A stretch of DNA of 64,000 nucleotides from Chitinophaga tropicalis (GTDB lineage: Bacteria; Bacteroidota; Bacteroidia; Chitinophagales; Chitinophagaceae), in NCBI RefSeq assembly GCF_009758205.1, contig NZ_WRXN01000001.1:1-64000 (forward strand), written 5' to 3'. Below the pieces are notes generated by a model. It did no database searches. It worked only from the letters and a program-made list of their open reading frames with translations, and was not told the origin of the DNA. The position numbers were made by a program, and so were the translations under genes. This document shows positions 19,710-28,979 of this stretch, piece by piece (positions within the stretch are counted from its first letter, which is position 1; each line of letters begins with the position of its first letter).

Positions 19710-20219
19710 CTAATCTTTTTTACCATGCTTAAATGTTCTGACAAAATGCCCTGGACTTAGTGACAGGGCATTTTCATGTTTGGTTTCTGAGATAACGAAC
19801 AGGCTGCATAATTTACTGACACATTCCAGCTTCGATAATTTATTGGACAGGAAAAGCTCATATTCATCTATATCGGCTATCATTACTTTCAGCAGGAAAT
19901 CACTTTGCCCGTTCACCATATAGCACTCCATCACTTCCGGGAAAGCATTTACTTTTTCTTCGAACAATTTACAGGCTTCGTGACTTTGCTCCTTTAAGGT
20001 CACATTTACGAACACGATCACATGTTTATCCATTTTATGCCTGTCTACAATAGCTATATACCCTTTAATATATCCTTCTGCTTCCAACCTCTTTATTCTT
20101 TCAAAAATAGCCGTCATTGATTTGCCCAGCCGCGAGGCTATTTCTTTATTAGTCAAACGCGCGTCTTCCTGTAACAGGTCCAGTATATGCAGGTCCGTTT
20201 CATCTAACGTGAAATTCAT
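19710..20219 (-). CDS. Lrp/AsnC-family transcriptional regulator
   Basis: 169 residues. The N-terminal winged helix-turn-helix is LDETDLHILDLLQEDARLTNKEIASRLGKS with recognition segment MTAIFERIKRLEAEGYIKGY. The C-terminal RAM (ligand-binding) domain follows (VIVFVNVTLKE, GQSDFLLKVMIADIDEYELF). Lrp-family proteins respond to amino acids as octamers or dimers. I chose the ATG at 20219; the frame upstream offers only a TTG. It is divergent from ppsA with about 165 bases between the starts, so local control of gluconeogenesis or of itself is plausible. Its stop is three bases from the convergent lipoprotein gene. Confidence 0.9.
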   Translation of the reverse strand: MNFTLDETDLHILDLLQEDARLTNKEIASRLGKSMTAIFERIKRLEAEGYIKGYIAIVDRHKMDKHVIVFVNVTLKEQSHEACKLFEEKVNAFPEVMECYMVNGQSDFLLKVMIADIDEYELFLSNKLSKLECVSKLCSLFVISETKHENALSLSPGHFVRTFKHGKKD

Positions 20220-20384
20220 TGGGGATGATTTTACCAAAATTACGTAGAATAAGACGTCCTGATCCGAAAAAATATCCCGTTTTCTGCTATTTCACTGATT
20301 TGTTTTCGGCTTTCCACACTGTGCGGTATTTGTACGATAATAATCATGATCTTTAAGCTACATACACCAAATCAATCTTCATCA

Positions 20385-22829
20385 ATGGAAAAACGTATCG
20401 TCATTCCGCTGGCGGAGCTATGCCTGGAGGATCTTCCTATTGTTGGTGGAAAGTGTGCTTCTTTAGGGGAAATGACAGCCAACCTTTCTAAAGCAGGTAT
20501 TAACATTCCTTCCGGCTTTGCTATCACTACCGCAGCCTATTACAGTTTCCTGAGCATGAGCGGGCTTGAACAGTTCATCCGCGAGCAGATTGCCAGCATC
20601 AACTTTACTGACCTTGTAACCCTGCGCCGAGCTGGCCAGAAGATCCGTCAGTCTATCAGCAACACCAAATTCCCGCATGAGCTGAGTACTGAGATCATCA
20701 GTGCTTACCATGCTCTTTCTGCTCAGTATGACCAGGACATTACCGATGTAGCTGTACGCTCTTCCGCTACTGCAGAAGACCTTCCGGACGCCTCCTTTGC
20801 AGGACAACAGGAAACCTATCTGAACGTAAGAGGGCCTGCCGCTCTTATAGATGCGGTGCGTAACTGTTTTGCCTCCCTCTTTACAGACAGGGCTATCAGC
20901 TACCGGCAGAACTTCGGATATGATCACTTCAGCATTGGCCTTTCTGTATGCGTACAGAAAATGGTGCGCTCTGATCTGGGTACCTCCGGTGTAGCTTTCT
21001 CTCTCGATACTGAGTCCGGGTTTAAAGATGTAGTGGTGATCAACGGATCCTTCGGGTTGGGAGAAATGATAGTACAGGGTGCTGTATCGCCCGATGAATT
21101 CATCGTCTTCAAACCTGCCCTTTCAGAACAGCACACGCCTATCATTGAAAAGAAGCTGGGTAACAAAGACAAAATGATGATCTATGGTGAAAGCAATGAC
21201 CAGCGTACCAAGATCATTCCTGTAGAAAGGGTGAACCAGCAGCGGTTCTGTCTGAAAGATGCACAGATACTGCAACTGGCGGAATGGGTATGCCGCATAG
21301 AAGAATATTATTCAGCCCTCAGAGGGCGCTGGTGCCCTATGGATGTAGAATGGGCTGTAGATGGTCTTACCAATGAACTGTTCATTGTGCAGGCCCGTCC
21401 TGAAACTATTCACTCCCAGCGTGAACATCACACGATCACTTCCTATTCACTGAAGCATACCGGAGAAGCAACATCCCTGTTGAAGGGAATAGCCGTAGGC
21501 GATAAAATAGCTGCGGGAACAGTGAACATTCTCTTCTCTCTCGACAAACGTGTAACAGAAGGTATTGAATTCAAACCGGGCGATATACTGGTCACTGACA
21601 TGACAGATCCCGACTGGGAGCCTATCATGAAAATGGCTGCTGCTATTGTCACCAATAAAGGCGGCAGAACCTGTCATGCCGCTATCATTGCCCGTGAAAT
21701 GGGGATACCAGCTATTGTAGGTTGCGGCAATGCCACAGAGATACTTTCTTCCGGCCAGGAGATCACTGTCTGCTGTTCAGAAGGAGACGAGGGCATTATC
21801 TACAGTGGTAAGATCCCCTATATCCAGGAATCGCTTGACCTGCGGGAGCTGCCTCCCGTGAAGACAGCTCTCATGCTGAACGTGGCATCTCCGGCCATGG
21901 CCTTTCAGTTTTCCCATCTGCCCAACAAAGGTGTAGGGCTGGCCAGGGAAGAATTCATCATCAACAACTATATCAAAGTACATCCGCTTGCCCTGTTACA
22001 TCATCGTAGCCTGAACGATGCAGAGCTCAGCGCCGGCATCGCTAAACTGATCAAAGGGTATGAGAATGAAGAGGCCTACTTTGTACAGAAGCTGGCTTAT
22101 GGTATTGCCAAAATAGCTGCGGCATTTCATCCCGGTAAAGTAATAGTTCGCTTCTCTGACTTCAAGAGCAATGAATACTATAATCTTCTTGGCGGTAAAT
22201 ATTTTGAACCGGAAGAAGAGAACCCCATGATAGGATGGCGGGGCGCTTCCCGTTATTATGCAGATAAATACAAAGCTGCATTTGCACTGGAATGTAAAGC
22301 TATCAGTAAGGTGAGAGAGGAAATGGGGCTAAAGAATGTAGTAGTGATGATACCTTTCTGCCGTACTGTGGAAGAGCTGCTGAGAGTACTGGATACAATG
22401 AAGCAAGCGGGGCTTGAACGTGGTAAGAATGGGCTGGAAGTATTCCTGATGGCTGAAATACCTTCCAATATTATGATGGCGGAAGAATTTGCAGAGCATA
22501 TCGACGGATTCTCTATCGGCTCAAATGATCTTACACAGCTTACACTGGGGCTTGACAGGGATTCTGCGTTAGTAGCGGGACTATATAACGAGCGTAGTCC
22601 TGCAGTGCTGAGGATGATCAGTATACTGATCACGGCTGCCAAGAAAAAACATGTTAAGGTAGGGATCTGCGGACAAGGGCCTTCTGATTTTCCTGATTTT
22701 ACCAAGTTCCTGGTAGAACAAGGGATTGATAGTATCTCTGTAACGCCGGATGCTGTTATAAAAACAGTGAATGCTATTTATGAAGCGGAAATGGGTATAC
22801 AAAAGAAACAACCGCAAAGGGTGCTTTAA
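20385..22829 (+). CDS. ppsA: Phosphoenolpyruvate synthase
   Basis: 814 residues. It converts pyruvate, ATP and water to phosphoenolpyruvate, AMP and phosphate, the entry step of gluconeogenesis from pyruvate. The N-terminal ATP-grasp domain has GGKCASLGEM and VRSSATAEDLPDASFAGQQET. The central swivelling domain has the phosphohistidine loop GGRTCHAAIIAREMGIP with the active His at residue 431. The C-terminal PEP-binding barrel has FSIGSNDLTQLTLGLDRD and GICGQGPSD. The length fits the family. The ATG at 20346 is an alternative start 13 codons upstream. It is divergent from an Lrp regulator and ends in a strong terminator. Confidence 0.95.
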   Translation: MEKRIVIPLAELCLEDLPIVGGKCASLGEMTANLSKAGINIPSGFAITTAAYYSFLSMSGLEQFIREQIASINFTDLVTLRRAGQKIRQSISNTKFPHELSTEIISAYHALSAQYDQDITDVAVRSSATAEDLPDASFAGQQETYLNVRGPAALIDAVRNCFASLFTDRAISYRQNFGYDHFSIGLSVCVQKMVRSDLGTSGVAFSLDTESGFKDVVVINGSFGLGEMIVQGAVSPDEFIVFKPALSEQHTPIIEKKLGNKDKMMIYGESNDQRTKIIPVERVNQQRFCLKDAQILQLAEWVCRIEEYYSALRGRWCPMDVEWAVDGLTNELFIVQARPETIHSQREHHTITSYSLKHTGEATSLLKGIAVGDKIAAGTVNILFSLDKRVTEGIEFKPGDILVTDMTDPDWEPIMKMAAAIVTNKGGRTCHAAIIAREMGIPAIVGCGNATEILSSGQEITVCCSEGDEGIIYSGKIPYIQESLDLRELPPVKTALMLNVASPAMAFQFSHLPNKGVGLAREEFIINNYIKVHPLALLHHRSLNDAELSAGIAKLIKGYENEEAYFVQKLAYGIAKIAAAFHPGKVIVRFSDFKSNEYYNLLGGKYFEPEEENPMIGWRGASRYYADKYKAAFALECKAISKVREEMGLKNVVVMIPFCRTVEELLRVLDTMKQAGLERGKNGLEVFLMAEIPSNIMMAEEFAEHIDGFSIGSNDLTQLTLGLDRDSALVAGLYNERSPAVLRMISILITAAKKKHVKVGICGQGPSDFPDFTKFLVEQGIDSISVTPDAVIKTVNAIYEAEMGIQKKQPQRVL

Positions 22830-22852
22830 GTATCTGCTGTTAAGAACTGTAT

Positions 22853-22893
22853 AAAAAAGATCGCTTTTGCCTTCGGCAAAAGCGATCTTTTTT
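22853..22893. terminator. Bidirectional terminator after ppsA
   Basis: A 19-base perfect stem (22853-22871 with 22875-22893) with A- and T-rich ends between the convergent ppsA and beta-helix lipoprotein genes. Confidence 0.85.
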
Positions 22894-22952
22894 GTGAGAG
22901 AAGTTCTGGCCTTTGGCCAGAACTGTACAGCTATAAATGATGGATGTATTTA

Positions 22953-24371
22953 TTAGTAAGCAGTTTTCTCTGCACCGGAAGTAGTCCAACCGGTAGTCCA
23001 GTCAGTAGTACCATCAAATGCACCACGGTAAGCAACTGTAGTGAAACCGGTCAGCTCAGCGAAAGATGCGCCGGTCAGTGCAGTAGCACCTGCTTTCAGC
23101 AGGAAGTTAGCAGTACCTACGTTAGAAGAAGAAACACCTGCAGAGTACTGGTAAGGGTTGGTCATCAGCACGTCCTGTACGTTAGCAATAACTTCTGTAC
23201 CGGTAGCAGACCACCATGTAGTCCATGCAGCAGCATCAGCAGCACTCCATTCGCTCTTGTTCACAGTAGGGCAACCCGCAATGATGTTGTTTTTGAACAC
23301 CAGAGAACCTTCGCTTGCGTTCTGGGAAGTTTTGTGAGAAGCAACTTTGCTATCGTCAATGTATACACCGATAGGGAAACCGATCAGGATAGAGTTTACA
23401 AGGCTCATTGAAGAGTTACGGCGGATCTGAGCACCATGCTGGAAGTTAGCGTTGATACCGGAAGTAGAAGCACCGGACTGGATAGGTCCAACAATGGTCA
23501 TGTTAGAGAAGAATGCTTTAGTCTGCGGAGCGTTTGTAGTACCGTTAGCATCGTTGTCTGATTCGAAACCGTTAGAGCCGGATACGTCAGCGATTGATTT
23601 ATAACGCTGCGCAACGCCGAACTGTACTTTACCGGAGAAACCGTTGTCAGTATCGAAGTCATCATCCCAGGTATAAGTAGCAACCAGGTGATCGCAGTTT
23701 ACAGAACCACCAAACCATTCGAAAGCATCATCACCTGAACGGTAAACCTGTACATAGCTGATCTTGGTTCCGCTACCAACACCGCCCATAGTCAGGCCGT
23801 TGATCTCGTTATCAGGAGAGAAAGCGATACCTGCAAACTCGATACGTACGTATTTCAGTACACCGGAGTTATCTGCATCGTCAGTACCACCGTACCAGAT
23901 ATATTGTTTTTCATCACCACCTGCGGTAGGTACCAGACCACCTTCGATCTTGGCTTCACCGGCAGTAGCGTTTACTTTTGCTTTACCCAGGATGATTATA
24001 CCACCCCAGTCACCCTGAGAACGGGCACCTGCAGGCTGTGCAGAAGTAAAGATGATTGGTTTTGCAGCAGTGCCTTCTGCCTGGATCTTACCACCACGGG
24101 TGATAACCAGAGCGCCTTGTGTAGCTTTTTCACCAACGATCACTGTACCAGGTTCGATAGTCAGTGTAGCGCCACTTTTTACGTATACAAAGCCGCTCAG
24201 TAAATATTTCTTGTCCGCTTTTAAAGTCTGGTTAGCTGTGATGTCCCCTTTCAGTGTAACGTAAGTGCTGTCTCCACCGCCTGGGTTTGGGTTATCATTG
24301 TCATCGTCGCTACAAGCGCTCAGAATACCCAGAGATGCTACTGTCATTAATAGGAAAAAATACCTTTTCAT
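22953..24371 (-). CDS. Right-handed beta-helix-like surface lipoprotein
   Basis: 472 residues from the ATG at 24371, giving a lipoprotein signal (LGILSACSDDD) followed by a G/N/P/D linker. The rest is a repetitive beta-helix-like fold: VYVKSGATLTIEPGTVIVG, GGKIQAEGTAAKPIIFTS, RSQGDWGGIIILGKA, SGDDAFEWFGGSVNC. From memory such lipoproteins occur beside TonB receptors in many Bacteroidota. It starts 88 bases after the stop of the TonB receptor gene, with its own PHO-like array between them, so it is likely the receptor's extracellular partner. No enzymatic motif is seen, and the ligand is unknown. The upstream TTG at 24401 overlaps the -7 element and is rejected. Confidence 0.75.
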   Translation of the reverse strand: MKRYFFLLMTVASLGILSACSDDDNDNPNPGGGDSTYVTLKGDITANQTLKADKKYLLSGFVYVKSGATLTIEPGTVIVGEKATQGALVITRGGKIQAEGTAAKPIIFTSAQPAGARSQGDWGGIIILGKAKVNATAGEAKIEGGLVPTAGGDEKQYIWYGGTDDADNSGVLKYVRIEFAGIAFSPDNEINGLTMGGVGSGTKISYVQVYRSGDDAFEWFGGSVNCDHLVATYTWDDDFDTDNGFSGKVQFGVAQRYKSIADVSGSNGFESDNDANGTTNAPQTKAFFSNMTIVGPIQSGASTSGINANFQHGAQIRRNSSMSLVNSILIGFPIGVYIDDSKVASHKTSQNASEGSLVFKNNIIAGCPTVNKSEWSAADAAAWTTWWSATGTEVIANVQDVLMTNPYQYSAGVSSSNVGTANFLLKAGATALTGASFAELTGFTTVAYRGAFDGTTDWTTGWTTSGAEKTAY

Positions 24372-24398
24372 GGAATGATGTTTCAATTGTTTAGTTTT

Positions 24399-24456
24399 CA
24401 AAATTATTATCGCACTATGATGGATATGTTAAGGATATATTACAATATCATTAACA
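24399..24456 (-). promoter_or_regulatory. PHO-box-like array with -7 element for the beta-helix lipoprotein (array 4)
   Basis: Minus strand 7-mers: TGTTAAT (24450-24456), TTGTAAT (24439-24445), CCTTAAC (24428-24434) and a poor CCATCAT (24417-24423). Ten bases then lead to TAATTTTG (24399-24406), an exact -7. The start point would be near 24392, about 21 bases before the ATG. Confidence 0.65.
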
Positions 24457-24458
24457 GA

Positions 24459-27293
24459 TTATTTGGTTAAGTGATAGGTATAAGTCAGTGTGAACGTAGT
24501 ACCAGGGCGGTATCTGGACAACAGATAATCTTCGCTGGTATTGATGGAACCTTTACGGTAAACAGGATTATCGAACTTGTTATTACCGTTCTGGTCATAG
24601 TAGAACTGGTATCTTGCATTGAGGATATCCTTTACATTCAGACGGAAGCTGCTACGTTTGCTGATAGTGGCGCTGGCCTGGAAGTCAAGCAGGTTACGCG
24701 GACTTTCATAGATGTTACCGAGCTTACCGGAACCGTCAGCGCCACCGCCTTCGCCTACCAGGTATAAGCGTTGTCCTATCCTGTTGTACAGCAGGTTGAA
24801 GCTTACTTTATCATTAGGCAGGGCGTATGAAAGGCTGGTGTTGATCACGTAGTTGGACTGACCGGATAATGGCCTGTCTTTTCCATTTGCTACGGTGTTA
24901 TCGTCCACTACAGATTTGATATATGCAACGTTGGCATAGAAGGTAGTACTGTTGAGGAAGCTATTCTCTGCCAGGAAACCAAGCTTTTTACGGACCTCTA
25001 CTTCAGCACCTACGTTATAAGCGCTTGGGTAGTTGTTCGGTGTGATGTCATACTGGCTCAGACCAGATGAAGTAACCCTGCTTTCTATCGGGTTCTTAAA
25101 GTGTTTGTAGAATACAGATCCTGATAAAACTTCACCTGGATTGGGGAACAGTTCATAGCGGATATCTGCGTTATCTATCTGGCTACGTACCAATCTTGGA
25201 TTACCGTTGATAAGAGAAGACATTTCATAGTCGTAATAAGACAGCGGCGCAACTTCGCGCAGTTCAGGCCTTGCTACAGTGCGGTAGTAAGAAGCACGCA
25301 GGTTAGAAGTTTCATTCAGCATATAGGTCAGGTTTGCTGAAGGCAACACATCTATCCAGTCATTATCAACTTTAACAGAAGGATTATTGATCGGTGCATT
25401 TAACTGCAGGTTGAAGTATTCAACGCGTGCACCCCATACCAGGCGGAACTTGTCAGACAGCCTGTTGTCGAATTGCAGGTAGCCTGCGCCGGTGGTTGTT
25501 TTAGCCCTGTATTCATCTACCGTGGAAGTGATATCGTCCAGTGTATAATAGTTCTGGTCCAGCACATCATTTGCATACAGGCTTTCAATAGGACGTTGTG
25601 CTACTGCATCTGCACCATCTTTTATCTGGTCCAGTTTCAGGCCGATATAACGTGCGTGGAAATTGCGGGTACGGTATTGTCCGAGTGCACCAATTTTGAA
25701 AGTGCTTTTATTATCCAGGAAACGGAAGGGATGTGAATAGCTTATATTGGCGATATAGATGTTCTCATCCAGGTCAGAGAACAGTCGGTTGTTTGCTTTA
25801 CCCACTGTTCCTATATCGGCTATCAGCGGAGCAGTGGCATCATCTATAGCCCTGCCATAAGAAACCTTACGCTGGTCCGGCTGGTTGTTGATCACTTTGT
25901 TATAAGACAGTATCCAGTTGATCTTGCTTTGTCCTTTACCTACCTGGTGATCACCTTCCAGCGCTGTTTTGAACAATGATTTCTGTACCAGGTCAAAAGC
26001 GTAGTAGTTAACATATTTGGAACTACCCAGGTTATCGCCGGTACGGAACAGGAAGTTATCGTCAAAGATCCTGTTGTACAGGTTTTTCCATACTACTTTA
26101 TTCTTGCCTGCAGAATATCCGAGGTTGAATACACCGCCCAGGTTTGAAGAGTATTTATATACATTATCTACATAATCGAAGTTATCATAGTGACGTATCA
26201 TGTCACGCTGAACGGTTTCATTATGGGAATAAGTAACAGCAGCTATCATGCCCAGGTTGGCATCTTTCTTTACGTTCCAGTGGTTGCCCAGTGTAGCCTG
26301 TAAGCTGGCAGCAGGAAGGCCGCTGGAAGATTTGATGTTATAATTGTTGTTCAGTGATTTCTGAGCGGCGATCTGCTGAGCACCGGTCAGTCTGTTATTA
26401 ACGATATCTGAAGTGGATGGGAAGCTGGATGGCATCTGGCGACCATTATCGAAGCCAATGAAGTCAGTATTGCTTTTATACCCGGACCTGAAATTCTTAA
26501 AAGTGGAAGCTGTGTTAAAACCTGTACCAACAGCTATATCGAGGAAATACTGGTCGGGTATTTCTTTTGTGTGTACGTTGATAACGCCACCGGCAAAATC
26601 GCCGGGAAGGTCTGGGGTGGCTGATTTAGTGATAACAACGTTATCGATCATATTAGCCGGAATGATATCAAAAGAGAATGCCTTACGGTTAGGCTCAGTG
26701 CTTGGCAGGCTGGCATTATCGACCAGGGCTGCGTTGTAACGGTCGCTCAGACCACGTACTATTACAAATTTATTGTCCTGGATAGTAGTACCGCTTACGC
26801 GTTTCAGTACTTCACCGGTGCTACGGTCAGGTGATTTCCTGATCACATCTGCCGAGATGCCGTCAGATACGGCAGCGTTGTTCCTTTGTGCGGTATAAAG
26901 AGCGTTGATAGTTTCCTGTTTGAAAGAGCCCCTGATCACTACTTCCTGCAGTTCTTTGGATTTGGGTTCATCCATAATAACCGGTAAAGCAGTTACTGAA
27001 GCGGCTTTCACAACCACCTCGCTAACAGACTTTGTCTGGTAGCCCATATATTTAAACTCTATGGTGTAGGTACCGGGAGCTACATTGATGGTATAACGTC
27101 CTTCCACGTCGGTTACTGCACCGGTAGAAGTTCCCTGTATTATAACGGTAACGCCTATCAGCGCTTCACCGGTTTTCTGATCAGTAACTTTACCTGTTAT
27201 TTTTCCATTGTTGTCTGCTGAAAATACAGACAGTACAGAGCTCAGCAGAAGGCATACCAATAGCAGTACGGAAGACACAAGAGATTGTTTCAC
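24459..27293 (-). CDS. TonB-dependent outer-membrane receptor
   Basis: 944 residues with a signal peptide (LVCLLLSSVLSVFSA), a carboxypeptidase-regulatory-like domain (GKITGKVTDQKTGEALIGVT, residues about 30-115), a plug (VLKRVSGTTIQDNKFVIVRGLSDRYN, then DFAGGVINVHTKEIP) and a barrel ending TYTYHLTK. The start codon is GTG. It lacks SusC-type features such as a SusD partner, and instead is followed by a beta-helix lipoprotein gene. A seven-repeat PHO-like array precedes it, so uptake of a phosphate-bearing substrate is my inference from control, not from the protein. Confidence 0.9.
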   Translation of the reverse strand: MKQSLVSSVLLLVCLLLSSVLSVFSADNNGKITGKVTDQKTGEALIGVTVIIQGTSTGAVTDVEGRYTINVAPGTYTIEFKYMGYQTKSVSEVVVKAASVTALPVIMDEPKSKELQEVVIRGSFKQETINALYTAQRNNAAVSDGISADVIRKSPDRSTGEVLKRVSGTTIQDNKFVIVRGLSDRYNAALVDNASLPSTEPNRKAFSFDIIPANMIDNVVITKSATPDLPGDFAGGVINVHTKEIPDQYFLDIAVGTGFNTASTFKNFRSGYKSNTDFIGFDNGRQMPSSFPSTSDIVNNRLTGAQQIAAQKSLNNNYNIKSSSGLPAASLQATLGNHWNVKKDANLGMIAAVTYSHNETVQRDMIRHYDNFDYVDNVYKYSSNLGGVFNLGYSAGKNKVVWKNLYNRIFDDNFLFRTGDNLGSSKYVNYYAFDLVQKSLFKTALEGDHQVGKGQSKINWILSYNKVINNQPDQRKVSYGRAIDDATAPLIADIGTVGKANNRLFSDLDENIYIANISYSHPFRFLDNKSTFKIGALGQYRTRNFHARYIGLKLDQIKDGADAVAQRPIESLYANDVLDQNYYTLDDITSTVDEYRAKTTTGAGYLQFDNRLSDKFRLVWGARVEYFNLQLNAPINNPSVKVDNDWIDVLPSANLTYMLNETSNLRASYYRTVARPELREVAPLSYYDYEMSSLINGNPRLVRSQIDNADIRYELFPNPGEVLSGSVFYKHFKNPIESRVTSSGLSQYDITPNNYPSAYNVGAEVEVRKKLGFLAENSFLNSTTFYANVAYIKSVVDDNTVANGKDRPLSGQSNYVINTSLSYALPNDKVSFNLLYNRIGQRLYLVGEGGGADGSGKLGNIYESPRNLLDFQASATISKRSSFRLNVKDILNARYQFYYDQNGNNKFDNPVYRKGSINTSEDYLLSRYRPGTTFTLTYTYHLTK

Positions 27294-27337
27294 GATATAA
27301 GTCGATTCAGTGATATAGATTGATTGAATTACTGGCG

Positions 27338-27424
27338 CAAAACTATCGTGGGTGTGTTACCGCATTGTTACAACAAGGTTACCAGAATGTTAATTGTTAA
27401 GGAATAATTAAAAAATAGTTAACA
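27338..27424 (-). promoter_or_regulatory. Seven-repeat PHO-box-like array with -7 element for the TonB receptor (array 5)
   Basis: Minus strand, proximal set at 11-base pitch: AATTAAC (27389-27395), TGGTAAC (27378-27384), TTGTAAC (27367-27373) and CGGTAAC (27356-27362). Ten bases then lead to TAGTTTTG (27338-27345), an exact -7. Directly upstream is a second set, also on an 11-base pitch but in another phase: TGTTAAC (27418-27424), TTTTAAT (27407-27413) and CCTTAAC (27396-27402). This is the clearest array in the window. Confidence 0.75.
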
Positions 27425-27488
27425 GTTTTCCGATAGGAATAGTCATAGGCTCACAGGATATTAAATAAGGTAATGCTTTGAGATATGG

Positions 27489-27893
27489 TTAACAGGAAAA
27501 TGGTTGAGGGCCGGGGCGATTGCCGTTCAGCAATCTTTCCAGCGTCAGGTCCAGCTGCGTGTATTCCTGTACGGGTTTTCCATTGTCACTTATTGCAATG
27601 ATCTGGAAAAGGTGCATACTTTTGTTTGTAAAAGGCTTGTTGTCCTTGTTACAAAGTTCCAGGGTGAAATTGAACCTGTCTTCCACTTCTTCTTCAAATT
27701 CACGCAGGCTGAGTGTTTCATCGATAGGAAATTCTATCAGCATATCTTCGGGGAAACCTGCTTCCTGCAATGTGTCGAAAGAGTTGGCAGGTGAGTTTCT
27801 CATATACACTGCAATGTTGCAGGATAGCAGACGTTGAAACTGCATTTGCAGCAGGGATACCGTCATTAAAGGGTGAAGCTTCAATACTTTCAT
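27489..27893 (-). CDS. Conserved-looking 134-residue protein, unknown function
   Basis: No signal peptide or membrane segment is clear, so it is probably cytoplasmic. The sequence has a short internal hydrophobic part (VSLLQMQFQRLLSCNIAVYM), an acidic helix (SLREFEEEVEDRFNF) and a C-terminus GPQPFSC. I do not recognise the family. The ATG at 27893 was chosen over the TTG at 27944 because the upstream frame would cover the -7 element. It lies alone between the TonB receptor and the metallophosphoesterase, and has its own PHO-like array with exact geometry. That makes it a candidate new member of the phosphate response. Confidence 0.55.
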   Translation of the reverse strand: MKVLKLHPLMTVSLLQMQFQRLLSCNIAVYMRNSPANSFDTLQEAGFPEDMLIEFPIDETLSLREFEEEVEDRFNFTLELCNKDNKPFTNKSMHLFQIIAISDNGKPVQEYTQLDLTLERLLNGNRPGPQPFSC

Positions 27894-27946
27894 CTTATCA
27901 TTTAAAATTAGCATTACCAGTCTAACTAACTGAATAACAGACAATG

Positions 27947-27993
27947 CAAACTTAATAGCTATGTATTAAGTAAATATTAAGCCGTTATTATCA
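27947..27993 (-). promoter_or_regulatory. PHO-box-like array with -7 element for the 134-residue protein (array 6)
   Basis: Minus strand 7-mers: TGATAAT (27987-27993), GCTTAAT (27976-27982) and ACTTAAT (27965-27971). Ten bases then lead to TAAGTTTG (27947-27954), an exact -7. The start point would be near 27940, about 47 bases before the ATG. Confidence 0.65.
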
Positions 27994-28066
27994 AATCATA
28001 AATATATGTTAAAAACTAACATACATAATGGGGTTAAAGGTTTGAAAAATGGAAATGGTTACGGTA

Positions 28067-28900
28067 TTACTGCTGAGGGAAGCTGATCACCCTGGAAATA
28101 TCTCCCCAGGGAACATGTGTATCTTCTTCTTCGTCTGGTAATACAATGCGGGTTTTACTTACGGGATACTGGTACAGGGTCCATTGTCCGTTTGTATATT
28201 CCAGGGAGGTAAGGCTTTCCACCCAATCGCCTGAGTTCAGATAGGTCACTGACTTACCGTTATGTTCCACCTGTTTGATAACCGGCTGGTGAATATGTCC
28301 GCAGCAAACCACGTCAAATCCTTTATCGATTGCTATTTCTGCTACTACCTGTTCAAAATCGGAAATGAACTTAACGGCCTGTTTTACTCCATGTTTCACT
28401 TTTTTGGAAAAGCTCATTTTCTCTTTCCCCATGCTTTCCAGGATATTGTTAACCAGGCGGTTGATGATAATGAGCAGGTCATAGCCTTTTCCTCCCAGTT
28501 TAGCCAGCCATTTGGAGTTTTTCATGGTCACATCGTACACGTCTCCATGAAAGAACCAGTGTTTTTTGCCATCTACTTCCAGGATCAGCTTATTGTCTAT
28601 GGTGAGGTTTCCCAGTCCGAAACCTGCAAATTTGCGGAGGGCTTCGTCATGGTTGCCGGTCAGGTAATAGACATCGGTCCCTTTTCCGGTCATTTTGAGA
28701 ATGCGGCGGATCACTTTAGTATGGGCTTTAGGGAAATAGCGTTTGCTAAATTGCCAGATATCGATGATATCTCCGTTCAGTACCAATATTTTAGGGTCAA
28801 TACTGTCCAGGTACTGTACAAGCTCTTTGGCATGACAGCCGTAGATCCCGAGATGTACGTCGGAAATTACGACTATATCTAATGGGCGTTTGTCTGACAT
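28067..28900 (-). CDS. Metallophosphoesterase (LpxH-like / PlcP-like)
   Basis: 277 residues of the calcineurin-like phosphoesterase fold with all metal-binding motifs: SDVHLG near the start, GDIID, GNHDEA, FHGDVYD and GHIHQP. Close annotated relatives are usually called UDP-2,3-diacylglucosamine pyrophosphatase (LpxH). A PHO-like array lies directly upstream. In SAR11 and rhizobia the PHO-regulated metallophosphoesterase PlcP removes phosphate head-groups from membrane lipids under starvation, and PlcP has this fold and size. A phospholipid-recycling role is therefore a fair alternative to the LpxH call. It is divergent from the DUF47/PiT pair. Confidence 0.8.
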   Translation of the reverse strand: MSDKRPLDIVVISDVHLGIYGCHAKELVQYLDSIDPKILVLNGDIIDIWQFSKRYFPKAHTKVIRRILKMTGKGTDVYYLTGNHDEALRKFAGFGLGNLTIDNKLILEVDGKKHWFFHGDVYDVTMKNSKWLAKLGGKGYDLLIIINRLVNNILESMGKEKMSFSKKVKHGVKQAVKFISDFEQVVAEIAIDKGFDVVCCGHIHQPVIKQVEHNGKSVTYLNSGDWVESLTSLEYTNGQWTLYQYPVSKTRIVLPDEEEDTHVPWGDISRVISFPQQ

Positions 28901-28979
28901 TTTTATAGTTTAGTTCGCTGCCCCGAAAGGCTGCACCAGTTGTAGTTCCCTGCAGCCAGGCAGGCATTTTTTTATATTA

